A stretch of DNA of 64,000 nucleotides from Candidatus Moanabacter tarae (GTDB lineage: Bacteria > Verrucomicrobiota > Verrucomicrobiia > Opitutales > UBA2987), in assembly GCA_003226295.1 (NCBI GenBank), contig CP029803.1, positions 1,296,211 through 1,360,210 of the forward strand, read 5' to 3'. How positions within the stretch are numbered: position 1 is the stretch's first letter; each line of letters begins with the position of its first letter. The position numbers and the translations under genes are program-made. The notes beneath the pieces are model-generated. The model was not told the DNA's origin. It did no database searches and saw nothing but the letters and a program-made list of their open reading frames with translations. Shown in pieces: positions 18,098 through 26,721 of the stretch.

Positions 18098-20161
18098 TTG
18101 CAAACCGTGATCAGCCTGAGAAAACCTCTCCTGAAACGAAACCCGGCATCATCGGTCATCGATTTGACCGAAGCCATTTTCGCACCACAAGGATCTTTGA
18201 AGAATCATCTGGCCTTCGACCATCGACCTCAGCAGGAACAGATGGCGATTGCTGTAGCGCAGGCGCTGACTAGCGACCAGCCTCTTGTTTTCGAGGCTGG
18301 AACTGGAGTTGGGAAAAGCCTTGCCTACTTAGTACCTTCAATCATCCAGGCCATTGAAAGCAATCGGCAGTGCATTCTCTCTACCCATACCATTTCACTT
18401 CAGGAGCAACTTATCCGCAAGGAACTAAGACACTGCCGGCGGCTTTTTAGTACCGAACAGAGTTTAAAATCATACGGAAATTTTCGATCAGCTCTCCTTT
18501 TTGGCAGAAGTAATTACCTCTGCCCTAATCGCCTGACGAAAGCCCTAACGTCCCAAAATGAACTATTCCCTAGCACCGAAATGGCCGAGCTTAAACGTAT
18601 TGTGGATTGGGCGGGAGAGACTAAGGAGGGTCTTCTCCATGAGATCACCCCAACGCCGCCTGTAAACGTATGGGAGTGGGTCAATGCAGACGCCAGCTCC
18701 TGCAATCGAAATGTCTGTAGACCCGACCATTGTTTTTTCCAAAAAGCCCGCCAGCGCCTCGAAGAGGCAAATCTGATCGTACTCAATCACAGCCTGTTCT
18801 TTTCCCTCCTGCGCTCCTCCCTAGCTGGTGATGGCCCGGGAGTCCTATTTCCTAATGACTTCGTTATCCTCGATGAAGCTCAAACCATTCCATCAATTGC
18901 TACCGAGCAACTCGGAATACACATCAGCTCCTACGGACTCAACCGCCTCCTCAGGCGCCTGTACAATCCAAACAATGGAAAGGGAATTTTTTCCCTCTGC
19001 GGCGCCCCTTCCGACAGGAAGACAGTTGAAGAAGCAATCCAGTTAAGCGACCGTTTCTTTGGCCTTATACGACAAGATCACCTATCTAGCCAAAATATCG
19101 TCCGCCTATACGAGGAGAATTGGTGCGATCCCTTTATCAATCCCCACCTTGATAAAATCATCCGAAATATTGGACACATTGCTGACCGCCACACAAAAGA
19201 ATCCGATCGGGTGGAATTGCGTGATTTAAGGAATCATCTAACACGCTATCGCAATTCTATAACTGAATGCGTTGAGCTCTCTCAACACGATCACGTCTAT
19301 TGGTTGGAGAAAACAGGACAAGTAGAGAATATCGTAAAGGTGAGAAACGCCCCCATCGATGTTTCCTCCCAACTCCGGGAGTTTGTGTTTTCTCGGCAAA
19401 CTTCCGTCATTGTTACCAGCGCCACCCTTGCCGAAAATATTCGCCTTGATAGCTTCTCGGAAAAAATTGGAGCCTCCGGTTACCCCGCTGAGAAGGTTAC
19501 CTCTCCTTTCAATTTCTCTGATCAAATGCGTATTTTTATTGCAACTGATGCACCGGCCCCTTCTCACGAACAACATAATCTAGATCTTGATTTTCTCTGC
19601 GACACGATACGGTTTTGCTCTTTGCGGGTTAAAGGTGGTAGCCTCGTTCTCTTTACTAATTACCAGTCTATGTTCGCGGTCGCCGAAATTATTCAAAGCT
19701 CCCTTTCAACCCAAAACCGATCTCTCTTCGTCCAATCCAGAGACGGTTCCCGTTCACAAATCACTTCTCGCTTCGCAAAAAAAGGAAATGCTATACTTTT
19801 CGGTACTAACAGCTTCTGGACAGGTGTAGATGTTCCTGGCTCAGCCCTATCCCAGGTTATTATTACTCGTCTTCCCTTCGAAAACCCCAATCATCCAATT
19901 ATTGATGCCAAATGCCAATGGATTCAATCCAACGGCGGGAACCCTTTCACACAACACACCCTCCCCGAAGCCGTTCTCAAGCTGAGACAAGGAGTCGGCC
20001 GACTCATCCGAAATGCTTCTGACCGAGGAACCATTACCATCATCGACTCTAGAATCCTTAACCGCCCATACGGGAAACGGTTTCTTGAAGTCCTTCCGCT
20101 CTCTCACCATATCCCTTTCAGCTGTTCTAACCGATCTGAGGTCTTTGTCCCGTTAGTTTAA
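18098..20161 (+). CDS. DinG/XPD-type ATP-dependent DNA helicase
   Basis: A 687-residue superfamily 2 helicase of the XPD/DinG group, which unwinds DNA 5' to 3' in repair. Walker A EAGTGVGKS is at residues 67-75. Four Cys positioned to bind a 4Fe-4S cluster are C142, C202, C207 and C212. The Walker B box reads DEAQ (259-262) rather than DEAH. C-terminal motifs include SATLAENIRL, FGTNSFWTGVDVPG and LRQGVGRLIRN. The TTG at 18098 is the longest start; a GTG three codons later (18107) is equally possible, and neither has a clear ribosome-binding site. It stands alone. Confidence 0.9.
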   Translation: MQTVISLRKPLLKRNPASSVIDLTEAIFAPQGSLKNHLAFDHRPQQEQMAIAVAQALTSDQPLVFEAGTGVGKSLAYLVPSIIQAIESNRQCILSTHTISLQEQLIRKELRHCRRLFSTEQSLKSYGNFRSALLFGRSNYLCPNRLTKALTSQNELFPSTEMAELKRIVDWAGETKEGLLHEITPTPPVNVWEWVNADASSCNRNVCRPDHCFFQKARQRLEEANLIVLNHSLFFSLLRSSLAGDGPGVLFPNDFVILDEAQTIPSIATEQLGIHISSYGLNRLLRRLYNPNNGKGIFSLCGAPSDRKTVEEAIQLSDRFFGLIRQDHLSSQNIVRLYEENWCDPFINPHLDKIIRNIGHIADRHTKESDRVELRDLRNHLTRYRNSITECVELSQHDHVYWLEKTGQVENIVKVRNAPIDVSSQLREFVFSRQTSVIVTSATLAENIRLDSFSEKIGASGYPAEKVTSPFNFSDQMRIFIATDAPAPSHEQHNLDLDFLCDTIRFCSLRVKGGSLVLFTNYQSMFAVAEIIQSSLSTQNRSLFVQSRDGSRSQITSRFAKKGNAILFGTNSFWTGVDVPGSALSQVIITRLPFENPNHPIIDAKCQWIQSNGGNPFTQHTLPEAVLKLRQGVGRLIRNASDRGTITIIDSRILNRPYGKRFLEVLPLSHHIPFSCSNRSEVFVPLV

Positions 20162-20609
20162 CTTTTGCAACGGCAACTTTCAGGATTAAAATCAATATTA
20201 ATTATAGCATGGAGGCGAAGATCAAGATCCGTTTCCAACTCGGATAGGAGACACATAACCCGAAGAGTCTACTACAGATAGTAAACAAGTGCCATCAGAC
20301 AATAGGAACAAATCGAGTTTGATACCGTCCGCCAAACCTTGTAGCATCAAATTCCAACTTATTCCCAGCAGTGGCATCGCCAATATTCAAACAAAGGAAG
20401 GGCTGAAATACAAAGGCTGACGTTCCCAAGAACTCAAGGATTTCATCGCCTGAATCAGATTACTTAGCAGCCCTGATAATGCAAATAGAACGGCGATCAT
20501 CGTCTACAGATTAAACAACTTGGTAACATTCTACGTGTCCTATCCCGAAAAATATCCGTTATTCTGGTAACTTCAAGTGCTCCCGAACACATCCTAAGTC
20601 AGGAATTAA
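20162..20609. other. Intergenic region, no gene seen
   Basis: These 448 bases follow the helicase gene and end at the tRNA-Ala 3' end. Frames are short and interrupted in all six readings, and I find no recognisable RNA, hairpin with T-run, or mobile-element end. Confidence 0.5.
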
Positions 20610-20682
20610 TGGAGCCGATCGGATTCGAACCGACGACTTCCACAATGCCATTGTGGCGCTCTTCCAACTGAGCTACGGCCCC
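20610..20682 (-). tRNA. tRNA-Ala (anticodon GGC)
   Basis: The minus strand folds as a 73-base tRNA. The acceptor GGGGCCG pairs with CGGCTCC including the G3-U70 pair that is the alanine identity element. The D arm contains AGCTCAGTTGGAAGAGC. The anticodon stem-loop is CCACA-ATGGCAT-TGTGG with GGC at 34-36, and the T arm has GGTTCGAATCC. The discriminator is A and CCA is not encoded. No further tRNA is adjacent. Confidence 0.96.
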
Positions 20683-21024
20683 AAAATTCTCGTGTCGCAA
20701 ACTTGTCAGTTAGTTCCCTTATAAGGTCAATATTAATTAACCCAAGGTTATGGCAATACATCCAAACAACTAACGTCAAACCCGAGTAATCGGTCTAACA
20801 GGCTACTATTTCTAATCACACATAATCTATCCCACTCAGATTATGTGTGATTAGAAACAATGAGATCTTAAGTTATTTTCTGGTACAGATATCGCCGGCA
20901 CCCTGAGCTTCTAATATTTAGCCACTGAAAGGAGAATTCCTAAATCCGAATCCTCCTATTCGGTTGACAACCTTTTTAAAAGCCGAAGCGTCCTTCTCTA
21001 AGCTTCAATTAAAGGAGGAAACTA
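20683..21024. other. Divergent intergenic region between tRNA-Ala and a sulfatase gene
   Basis: This 342-base region contains the upstream sequences of both neighbours and a perfect 20-bp inverted repeat listed separately. A TTGACA-like hexamer at 20964-20969 could be a -35 element for the sulfatase, but no good -10 sits 16-18 bases downstream, so I do not call a promoter. Confidence 0.45.
20809..20857. repeat. Perfect 20-bp inverted repeat (hairpin, 9-base loop)
   Basis: The arms at 20809-20828 and 20838-20857 are exact reverse complements. The left arm begins TTTCTAATCACACA and the loop is ATCCCACTC. It lies upstream of both flanking genes, so a terminator for either is unlikely from position alone, and no T-run follows on either strand. 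It could be an operator, a structured 5' leader, or a remnant of a mobile element. The function is unknown. Confidence 0.9.
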
Positions 21025-22509
21025 ATGCGTGCGATAATGGTCATGTTTGACTCTCTTAACCGCCACATGCTGCCACCATATGGGTGCGACTGGACCCATA
21101 CCCCTAACTTCCGGCGTCTGGCAGACCGATGTGTAACTTTCGACAATAGTTATATTAGTTCTATGCCCTGCATGCCTGCCCGAAGAGAACTCCATACCGG
21201 GCGTCCCAATTTTCTCCATCGATCCTGGGGCCCATTGGAGCCTTTTGATGACTCTGTTCCCCAAATGCTCCACCAAAATGGAACATCGAGTCATCTAATC
21301 AGTGATCACTACCATTACTGGGAAACAGGAGGCGCTAACTATCATGCCCAGTACAGCACCTGGCAGTTCAAACGAGGACAGGAGGGGGATCCCTGGATGG
21401 GACAAGTGGCCGAGCCTGTCATACCTGACGCCGAGGGACAAAACGCAGTCGATGATGTCTGGCATCGTCAGGATCGAATAAACCGTGGGTTTATGAGGGA
21501 GGTTTCTGAACAACCGCAGAGCAAGACCTTTGCGGCCGGGCTTGAATTTATTCGACGCAACTATCGTGATGACAATTGGTTCCTTCAGATCGAGACCTTC
21601 GATCCTCACGAACCTTTCTTCACCCAACGGGTATTTCAAGACCTTTACCCGGACCTTTTCCCAGAAGGCAAAGCTCCCCTATTCGATTGGCCAAAATACG
21701 AAGAGGTTAAGGAGTCGACTGATCTTGTGAAGCAGTGTCGCGGTCACTATGCTGCTCTACTCAGCATGTGCGATGCAAGCCTTGGAAAAATTCTAGACAC
21801 CATGGACAAACTTGATCTCTGGAAGGATACCATGCTCATAGTCTGGACCGACCACGGATTCCTCTTGAGTGAGCACGGTTGGTGGGGCAAGGGCCGCATG
21901 CCATGGTTCAATCATCTCGCTAATACACCTTTCTTCGTTTGGGATCCCCGTAACGGGAAGGCCGGAGAACGGCGCCAGTCCCTCGTTCAACCAGCTATTG
22001 ATCTAGGACCTACTCTTCTCGATTTTTTCGGCCTTGAGCTAACAAGCGAGATGCGAGGTTCTAACCTCAAAGATGTGATCGAATCAGACACATCCGTTCG
22101 GAACGCCGCCATCTTTGGGACCCATGGTGGTCATGTAAACGTAACCGATGGTAAATTCGTCTATATGCGATCGGCCGTTAGTCCAGAAAACACTCCGCTC
22201 TACAACTACACTCTGATGCCCGCCCACATGCGTGAAATGTTCAGACCAGAAGAATTGCAGGAAGTTGAACTAACCGGCCCTCTGCCCTTCTCCAAAGGCT
22301 GTCGGGTTATGAAGATCCCTACACGGGGTGACATGCCTAATTGGGATCAGCATACTTTTGGTACCCGCCTCTACGACCTAAAAGAAGACCCCTACCAGAG
22401 TACGCCCATCACCAACTCGACCTCCGAAGCCAGAATGATAGAACACCTCGGACAACTTATGCAGTACTATGACGCCCCTGAAGAACAATTTGAACGGCTG
22501 GGGCTTTAG
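21025..22509 (+). CDS. Type I sulfatase (Cys-type, formylglycine-dependent)
   Basis: A 494-residue alkaline-phosphatase-superfamily sulfatase that would hydrolyse sulfate esters. The formylglycine motif is CMPARRELHTGR with Cys49 in the C-x-P-x-R context. FDSLNRHMLPPYG at the N-terminus and WTDHGFLLSEHGWWGKG supply the usual metal and substrate residues. There is no signal peptide, so the enzyme is predicted to be cytoplasmic. AAAGGAGG, a near-perfect ribosome-binding site, is 7 bases before the ATG. No formylglycine-generating enzyme is in the window. The substrate is unknown; algal or host sulfated glycans are plausible. Confidence 0.93.
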   Translation: MRAIMVMFDSLNRHMLPPYGCDWTHTPNFRRLADRCVTFDNSYISSMPCMPARRELHTGRPNFLHRSWGPLEPFDDSVPQMLHQNGTSSHLISDHYHYWETGGANYHAQYSTWQFKRGQEGDPWMGQVAEPVIPDAEGQNAVDDVWHRQDRINRGFMREVSEQPQSKTFAAGLEFIRRNYRDDNWFLQIETFDPHEPFFTQRVFQDLYPDLFPEGKAPLFDWPKYEEVKESTDLVKQCRGHYAALLSMCDASLGKILDTMDKLDLWKDTMLIVWTDHGFLLSEHGWWGKGRMPWFNHLANTPFFVWDPRNGKAGERRQSLVQPAIDLGPTLLDFFGLELTSEMRGSNLKDVIESDTSVRNAAIFGTHGGHVNVTDGKFVYMRSAVSPENTPLYNYTLMPAHMREMFRPEELQEVELTGPLPFSKGCRVMKIPTRGDMPNWDQHTFGTRLYDLKEDPYQSTPITNSTSEARMIEHLGQLMQYYDAPEEQFERLGL

Positions 22510-22601
22510 GCTGATGAGTATCTTGGTATCGACTTATATTTACTTCGGGAATTCTAACAGATAGGAAACATCCTCCAATCGAAACTTGGCTTAATTAAAT
22601 C

Positions 22602-23360
22602 CTAGTCTAGCCGAAAAGTAATTCTTGGACGGTACCCGTTTCCATATGGCGTCGGCCCCAACCTCTGAACATTCCCAAGAGCTTGATTACCCTGAACCAA
22701 AGAAACCGCTTGGATCACAGAAGCATCAAAATCGACATTGCCTGAAGTACTTACAACTTCAATCTCGCTGATTCGTCCCTTGGAGTCCACCTTGAACTGG
22801 ACGGTCGCTTCCAGTCCTCCTAAATTGGTTAGCTTAGGTTTGTTCCATGATTGGTTTATCCGCTTCTTAAGGCTCAACATGTACCGCTTCAATTCGGACT
22901 GAGTCGTATCCTTAGAAACAACATCAGTCCCTTCAGTGGCATGGGAAAAATCTCGAATCCTTCCCTTCAGTGGATCGAGATCAAAACTCTTAATTGCTAC
23001 TTTCGGTGGTTTTATCTCTGCGAATTCAGCCGTATTTGGAGGACCGTGTCTTTCAAGGAATTCATCGAACGAGAGAGGCTCCTGATGGGATTCTAACTCC
23101 TCAACTCGGTCAAATTCCTCAACTTCCTCTAATCGGGGTTCCCCTATTGGATCCGCTTTCAAAGGAAGCTCAACTGAGCTGGGTGGGGAGGTAAGAACAA
23201 ACTCATGAGACTCAAATCTTTCTCTGAAAATGTTTACCTGAGAACCAAACAAAAGCGAAAAAAAGAAAACTGTGTGCAGCGTGATAGAAAAAACAAGAGC
23301 CCGTATTTGGACCCTATCTCGTCCACCGAAGCCAACACTCCAACTCGATTCCTGCGTCAT
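22602..23360 (-). CDS. TonB-family energy-transducing protein
   Basis: A 252-residue protein with a short cytoplasmic N-terminus, one transmembrane anchor at about residues 21-42 (ALVFSITLHTVFFFSLLFG) and a Pro/Glu-rich periplasmic linker. The TonB/TolA-like C-terminal domain contains RINQSWNKPKL, ATVQFKVDSKGRISEIEVVSTSG and FDASVIQAV. With ExbB and ExbD behind it on the same strand it completes a proton-motive-force-driven complex that powers outer-membrane receptors or Tol-type envelope maintenance. TonB and TolA roles cannot be separated here, as no receptor, TolB or Pal gene is present. Confidence 0.85.
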   Translation of the reverse strand: MTQESSWSVGFGGRDRVQIRALVFSITLHTVFFFSLLFGSQVNIFRERFESHEFVLTSPPSSVELPLKADPIGEPRLEEVEEFDRVEELESHQEPLSFDEFLERHGPPNTAEFAEIKPPKVAIKSFDLDPLKGRIRDFSHATEGTDVVSKDTTQSELKRYMLSLKKRINQSWNKPKLTNLGGLEATVQFKVDSKGRISEIEVVSTSGNVDFDASVIQAVSLVQGNQALGNVQRLGPTPYGNGYRPRITFRLD

Positions 23361-23463
23361 TATACGACGATCCTGAAATTTAATCTCCCTCGTTATTAAA
23401 AATCTGTAACACGCAACGCTTTCTTTCGCCTCACTCTCCGTTTCAGGTGAAAATACGATACCC

Positions 23464-23880
23464 CTAATTCACCTCAGTATCGAGGCTGATTCGTGTCAAA
23501 CGGTTCTCCTTAATCAAATCAATCACTGAAATTACACGCTGGTAGGGCAGATTTCGATCTGCACGCAGATGAATTGTCGGTGGGAATGGTTTGTTTCCCA
23601 AATCGCGCAAGCGCGCCTTTAACTGAAGCTCGTCGACAATCTCTTCACTCCAAAAAATAACACCATGGGCATTAAGGGAAATAGACTGATGGCGATCTTC
23701 GTCTGATCCTTCCATTAAATCAGCTGACTCGGTCGGGAGATCCAGATCGATTGATTGCTCTAGCAACGGAGCGGTTATTATAAATATGATAAGTAGAGCA
23801 AAAGCCAAGTCGATCAAAGGCGTCACATTGATCTCGGAAAGGGCGCCAAGACGCTTCTGGCGATGGAATGTTCGAGCCAT
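23464..23880 (-). CDS. ExbD/TolR-family protein
   Basis: A 138-residue ExbD/TolR protein. It has a short N-terminus LSEINVTPLIDLAFALLIIFIITAPLL with the essential Asp in the single transmembrane helix (VTPLIDLAFALL), a periplasmic domain, and a C-terminal region typical of the family (HLRADRNLPYQRVISVIDLIKENRLTRI). It works with ExbB/TolQ to form a proton channel. It lies 19 bases after the ExbB-like gene and 103 bases before the TonB-like gene. Confidence 0.92.
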   Translation of the reverse strand: MARTFHRQKRLGALSEINVTPLIDLAFALLIIFIITAPLLEQSIDLDLPTESADLMEGSDEDRHQSISLNAHGVIFWSEEIVDELQLKARLRDLGNKPFPPTIHLRADRNLPYQRVISVIDLIKENRLTRISLDTEVN

Positions 23881-23899
23881 TAGATTTCTATCTGCCGTT

Positions 23900-24625
23900 T
23901 TATTTTATCCCCGCGTGCCGGGATAAGTCTGATCGAGAAGAGTCTTCGTATTCAAATCTATCAGCCAAAGAACTAGCAAAGTTTTCAATTTCGGTGATCA
24001 TCAATTTCGTAAGAGTGAGTAAAAAATTGTAGCCAAATACAGAAGGGATTGCAACCAAGAGACCCGCCACAGTGGTGAGCAGAGCTCCTGAAACACCTGG
24101 CGCAAGAATCTGAATGCTTGCCGAACTCTCCATCGCGATTGACCCAAAGGCATCCATGACTCCCCAAACTGTACCGAGAAGTCCTAGGAAGGGCGCACCC
24201 GTCACAATTGAACCTAGCAGCGCCATCCTCTTCTCATACTCGATCGTCACTTCAGCCACTCCTCGTTGCAAAGCGTTTTCAACATAGCCGATTCTTGCCG
24301 AAGACGAAGCATCAGAGCGATGATACGCCCCAAGCGCTTCTTTAAGTAGAGTCGCATACGGGCCGATAGCAGTACTTCGGAATCTTGGGTCCAATCCCAC
24401 AATTGACTCTACCTTCCCTAATCTTCTATCAAGTCCCCGATTCAATGAGCGGAGACGGGAAAGATCGAGATATTTCCCGATCATGACTGTCCAAGCAATC
24501 AAACTGAATAAAACCAAAAATAAAACAATGACCTTCCCGGCCAAATTAGAGTGTTGAAAGTAAGTGAAAATGCCACCTATCAGTGGCTCACATTCCAAAA
24601 CCCATGAAACAGTTTCCCAATTCAT
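23900..24625 (-). CDS. MotA/TolQ/ExbB proton channel protein
   Basis: An ExbB/TolQ homologue, about 241 residues from the ATG at 24625. It has an N-terminal transmembrane helix (VIVLFLVLFSLIAWTVMIG) and the MotA/TolQ/ExbB signature region, with GAPFLGLLGTVWGVMDAF followed by ALLTTVAGLLVAIPSVFGYN. It heads the exbB-exbD-tonB module. The open frame extends back to a TTG at 24688. I chose the ATG because it places the usual short periplasmic leader before the first helix, though an AAGGAG lies 26 bases upstream, so the true start remains uncertain. Confidence 0.88.
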   Translation of the reverse strand: MNWETVSWVLECEPLIGGIFTYFQHSNLAGKVIVLFLVLFSLIAWTVMIGKYLDLSRLRSLNRGLDRRLGKVESIVGLDPRFRSTAIGPYATLLKEALGAYHRSDASSSARIGYVENALQRGVAEVTIEYEKRMALLGSIVTGAPFLGLLGTVWGVMDAFGSIAMESSASIQILAPGVSGALLTTVAGLLVAIPSVFGYNFLLTLTKLMITEIENFASSLADRFEYEDSSRSDLSRHAGIK

Positions 24626-24868
24626 TTCATATTCTATCGATACAAATTTCTCCTTTCTTTCATACCCGCTCCGCTGCTTGCCTAGCAACTTAAAATCGTG
24701 ATAAAGCGAAATTCGATCAATTCATGATTTAGATTGCGATCGAGGTTTCGAACTCATTTTCTTGAACCTCGGCCCAAGGTATTCGAATTGGGTAATAAGG
24801 CGTTGCTTGAATTTCGAAATCAGATACCAAATTTGTCATAGAAACAGCCGCTATAGGGTTACCGGAAA

Positions 24869-25987
24869 ATGAACTATAAGGAAATTGCTCTTCAAGAACT
24901 CGAGAAAAAGGGCAGTGCATTAAGCACGAAGAACGCCCTCGTCGGTTTCGACGGCACTGTTACGAAAACCGCTTCCCCATGCAACCTGAAATCTAATTCG
25001 CATGAGGATAACTTACCGATTGAATCCATCACCTCTTTCGCGCAGAGGATACAGGGTGCATCCGAAAAAGAAGTGGGTTTTAATCTAGATCTTCCCAGGG
25101 AACAAATCGGCGGAATAGGCCCAAGTCTAGCTCAAGCCCTTATTGCATTTGACCTCAATGTTCGTTACATTGGCGCTTTGGGACATCCTTCCATACACCC
25201 GATTTTTCAGGAGTTTGCCAAGAGAACTAATGCCGTATCACTCTGCAATCCCAGTGTGATACTCAAACTAAAATTTGACGACGGTACAATCAGTTTATCA
25301 ACCTCGAAAGATCTTTCAGAAATAACGTATGCTGGGATAGTGGAGAAACTAGGCGAGGGGGCACTTTTCGACGTTATTTCCAGAGCAGATCTCATGGCAA
25401 TGGTGAATTGGTCAGATACCCCCAATATGACAGCGATTCTATCAGCATTGCTCGACCGGGTCTTTCCAAATCTCGGACCAAGGGAACAGGGTAGGATTTT
25501 CTTCTTCGATCTCCCAAATTTAATCCACCGAACCGACGGGGATATTAATACCGCTTTATCCACCATCTCGCGATTTCGCTCTCACGGTCAAGTTACCCTG
25601 GGACTGAATCTCGAAGAAGCAAAGCGCATTTCTTCCGTCCTCGGCAAACAACTCGTCGAGGAAAATGCAGAGGGAATCAAGGAAATCATCTCCCATATTC
25701 GACAAGAGCTCTCCCTCACCTGTGTGACGGTACAATCCGAGGCATCAGCCGGTTGCACCACGAAAGAAGACACATGGTGGATCGAGGGATCCAACAGACG
25801 AGATTTTCAACTCCGAGTCGGAATTGAAAACGAATTTAAAGCAGGTTTTATAACCGCCCAACTAATCGGCTTAAGTACCCCGGCCTGTCTAACCTTGGCC
25901 GCAGCCGCGGCTGATACCTATGCTCACACTGGGAAGCATCCTTCAGTTGTCGAGGTCAATAGTCAAATTCGCGATTCGGGAACCTGA
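24869..25987 (+). CDS. PfkB-like carbohydrate kinase homologue, altered active site
   Basis: A 372-residue protein with the PfkB ribokinase-like pattern. It has the GG-rich N-terminal block REQIGGIGPSLAQALIAFDLNVRYIGALG and a C-terminal helix with FKAGFITAQLIG. The usual GAGD catalytic Asp is replaced: GAGDxFxAGF corresponds to GIENEFKAGF, with Asn321 at the base position. It may have lost kinase activity or use another residue. The stop is followed 3 bases later by tmk, so the three-gene run PfkB-like/tmk/holB is likely cotranscribed. The substrate is unknown. Confidence 0.75.
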   Translation: MNYKEIALQELEKKGSALSTKNALVGFDGTVTKTASPCNLKSNSHEDNLPIESITSFAQRIQGASEKEVGFNLDLPREQIGGIGPSLAQALIAFDLNVRYIGALGHPSIHPIFQEFAKRTNAVSLCNPSVILKLKFDDGTISLSTSKDLSEITYAGIVEKLGEGALFDVISRADLMAMVNWSDTPNMTAILSALLDRVFPNLGPREQGRIFFFDLPNLIHRTDGDINTALSTISRFRSHGQVTLGLNLEEAKRISSVLGKQLVEENAEGIKEIISHIRQELSLTCVTVQSEASAGCTTKEDTWWIEGSNRRDFQLRVGIENEFKAGFITAQLIGLSTPACLTLAAAAADTYAHTGKHPSVVEVNSQIRDSGT

Positions 25988-25989
25988 AA

Positions 25990-26721
25990 ATGGCCAAAAA
26001 GAAAACTGCGGCTAACAAAAAGGCAAAAAATGATTCACAGAGCCTTAATCGTATAGTTTCAACCACCGACAATGGAAGGGACTCTAATAAATCGAAAGGA
26101 TGGCTAATTACTTTCGAGGGTTCTGAAGGCTGCGGGAAAACCACCCAAATCGGTCGAATCGCCACTCGATTTGAAGGCTTGGGTTTCAATGTTGTAGTCG
26201 CTCGGGAACCAGGTGGTACCGAGATCGGTGAGGAGATAAGGCATCTCCTTAAATTTGCTCAACCCAGTCATGGAATCTATCCCGAAACTGAATTACTCCT
26301 TTTCGCTGCTAGTCGTGCCCAATTAGTCAGGGAAGTTTTCCTCCCCTCCTTAAAACGAGGGGACATCGTCCTATGCGACCGATTCCTTGACTCGACTACC
26401 GTCTACCAAGGGGTTGGCCGACAGATCGCCACAGACCCGGTTCATATGATCAACAACTTTTCAGCAGGAAACATAATTCCTGATGTCACGGTGGTCATCG
26501 ATCTTGCTGCAGAAATTGGTTTCGAACGAATTATGCATCGTGTCACCAGTACTCCTGATCGTCTTGAACAAGAAACCATTGGATTCTATCGCAAAGTCAG
26601 AGAAGGGTACCTCATGCTGGCAAAGGCGACACCAGACCGTTTCGTCGTCGTTGATGGAACCGAGTCCCGCGAAAGGATCGAAGAGCGGATTTGGGATGAA
26701 CTTAGTCAGCGGATTATCTGA
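25990..26721 (+). CDS. tmk: Thymidylate kinase
   Basis: Tmk phosphorylates dTMP to dTDP. The core begins at about residue 37 with WLITFEGSEGCGKTTQ (P-loop around 44-51), then REPGGTEIGEEIR and the DRF motif in LCDRFLDSTTVYQGVGR. The 243-residue protein carries about 35 extra N-terminal residues rich in Lys and Ser, which is unusual for Tmk. The start directly after the PfkB-like gene supports the long form. It overlaps holB by 26 bases, which suggests translational coupling, and this pairing is common in bacteria. Confidence 0.95.
   Translation: MAKKKTAANKKAKNDSQSLNRIVSTTDNGRDSNKSKGWLITFEGSEGCGKTTQIGRIATRFEGLGFNVVVAREPGGTEIGEEIRHLLKFAQPSHGIYPETELLLFAASRAQLVREVFLPSLKRGDIVLCDRFLDSTTVYQGVGRQIATDPVHMINNFSAGNIIPDVTVVIDLAAEIGFERIMHRVTSTPDRLEQETIGFYRKVREGYLMLAKATPDRFVVVDGTESRERIEERIWDELSQRII

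Noticed and set aside
24729-24920. Minus-strand 63-codon frame overlapping the start of the PfkB-like gene
   Set aside because: No ribosome-binding site or recognisable domain; it overlaps a better gene start. The part outside that overlap is too short to judge.
26483-26695. Extended N-terminus of holB inside tmk
   Set aside because: The residues there are an out-of-frame reading of tmk. The real HolB N-terminus begins at the ATG at 26696.
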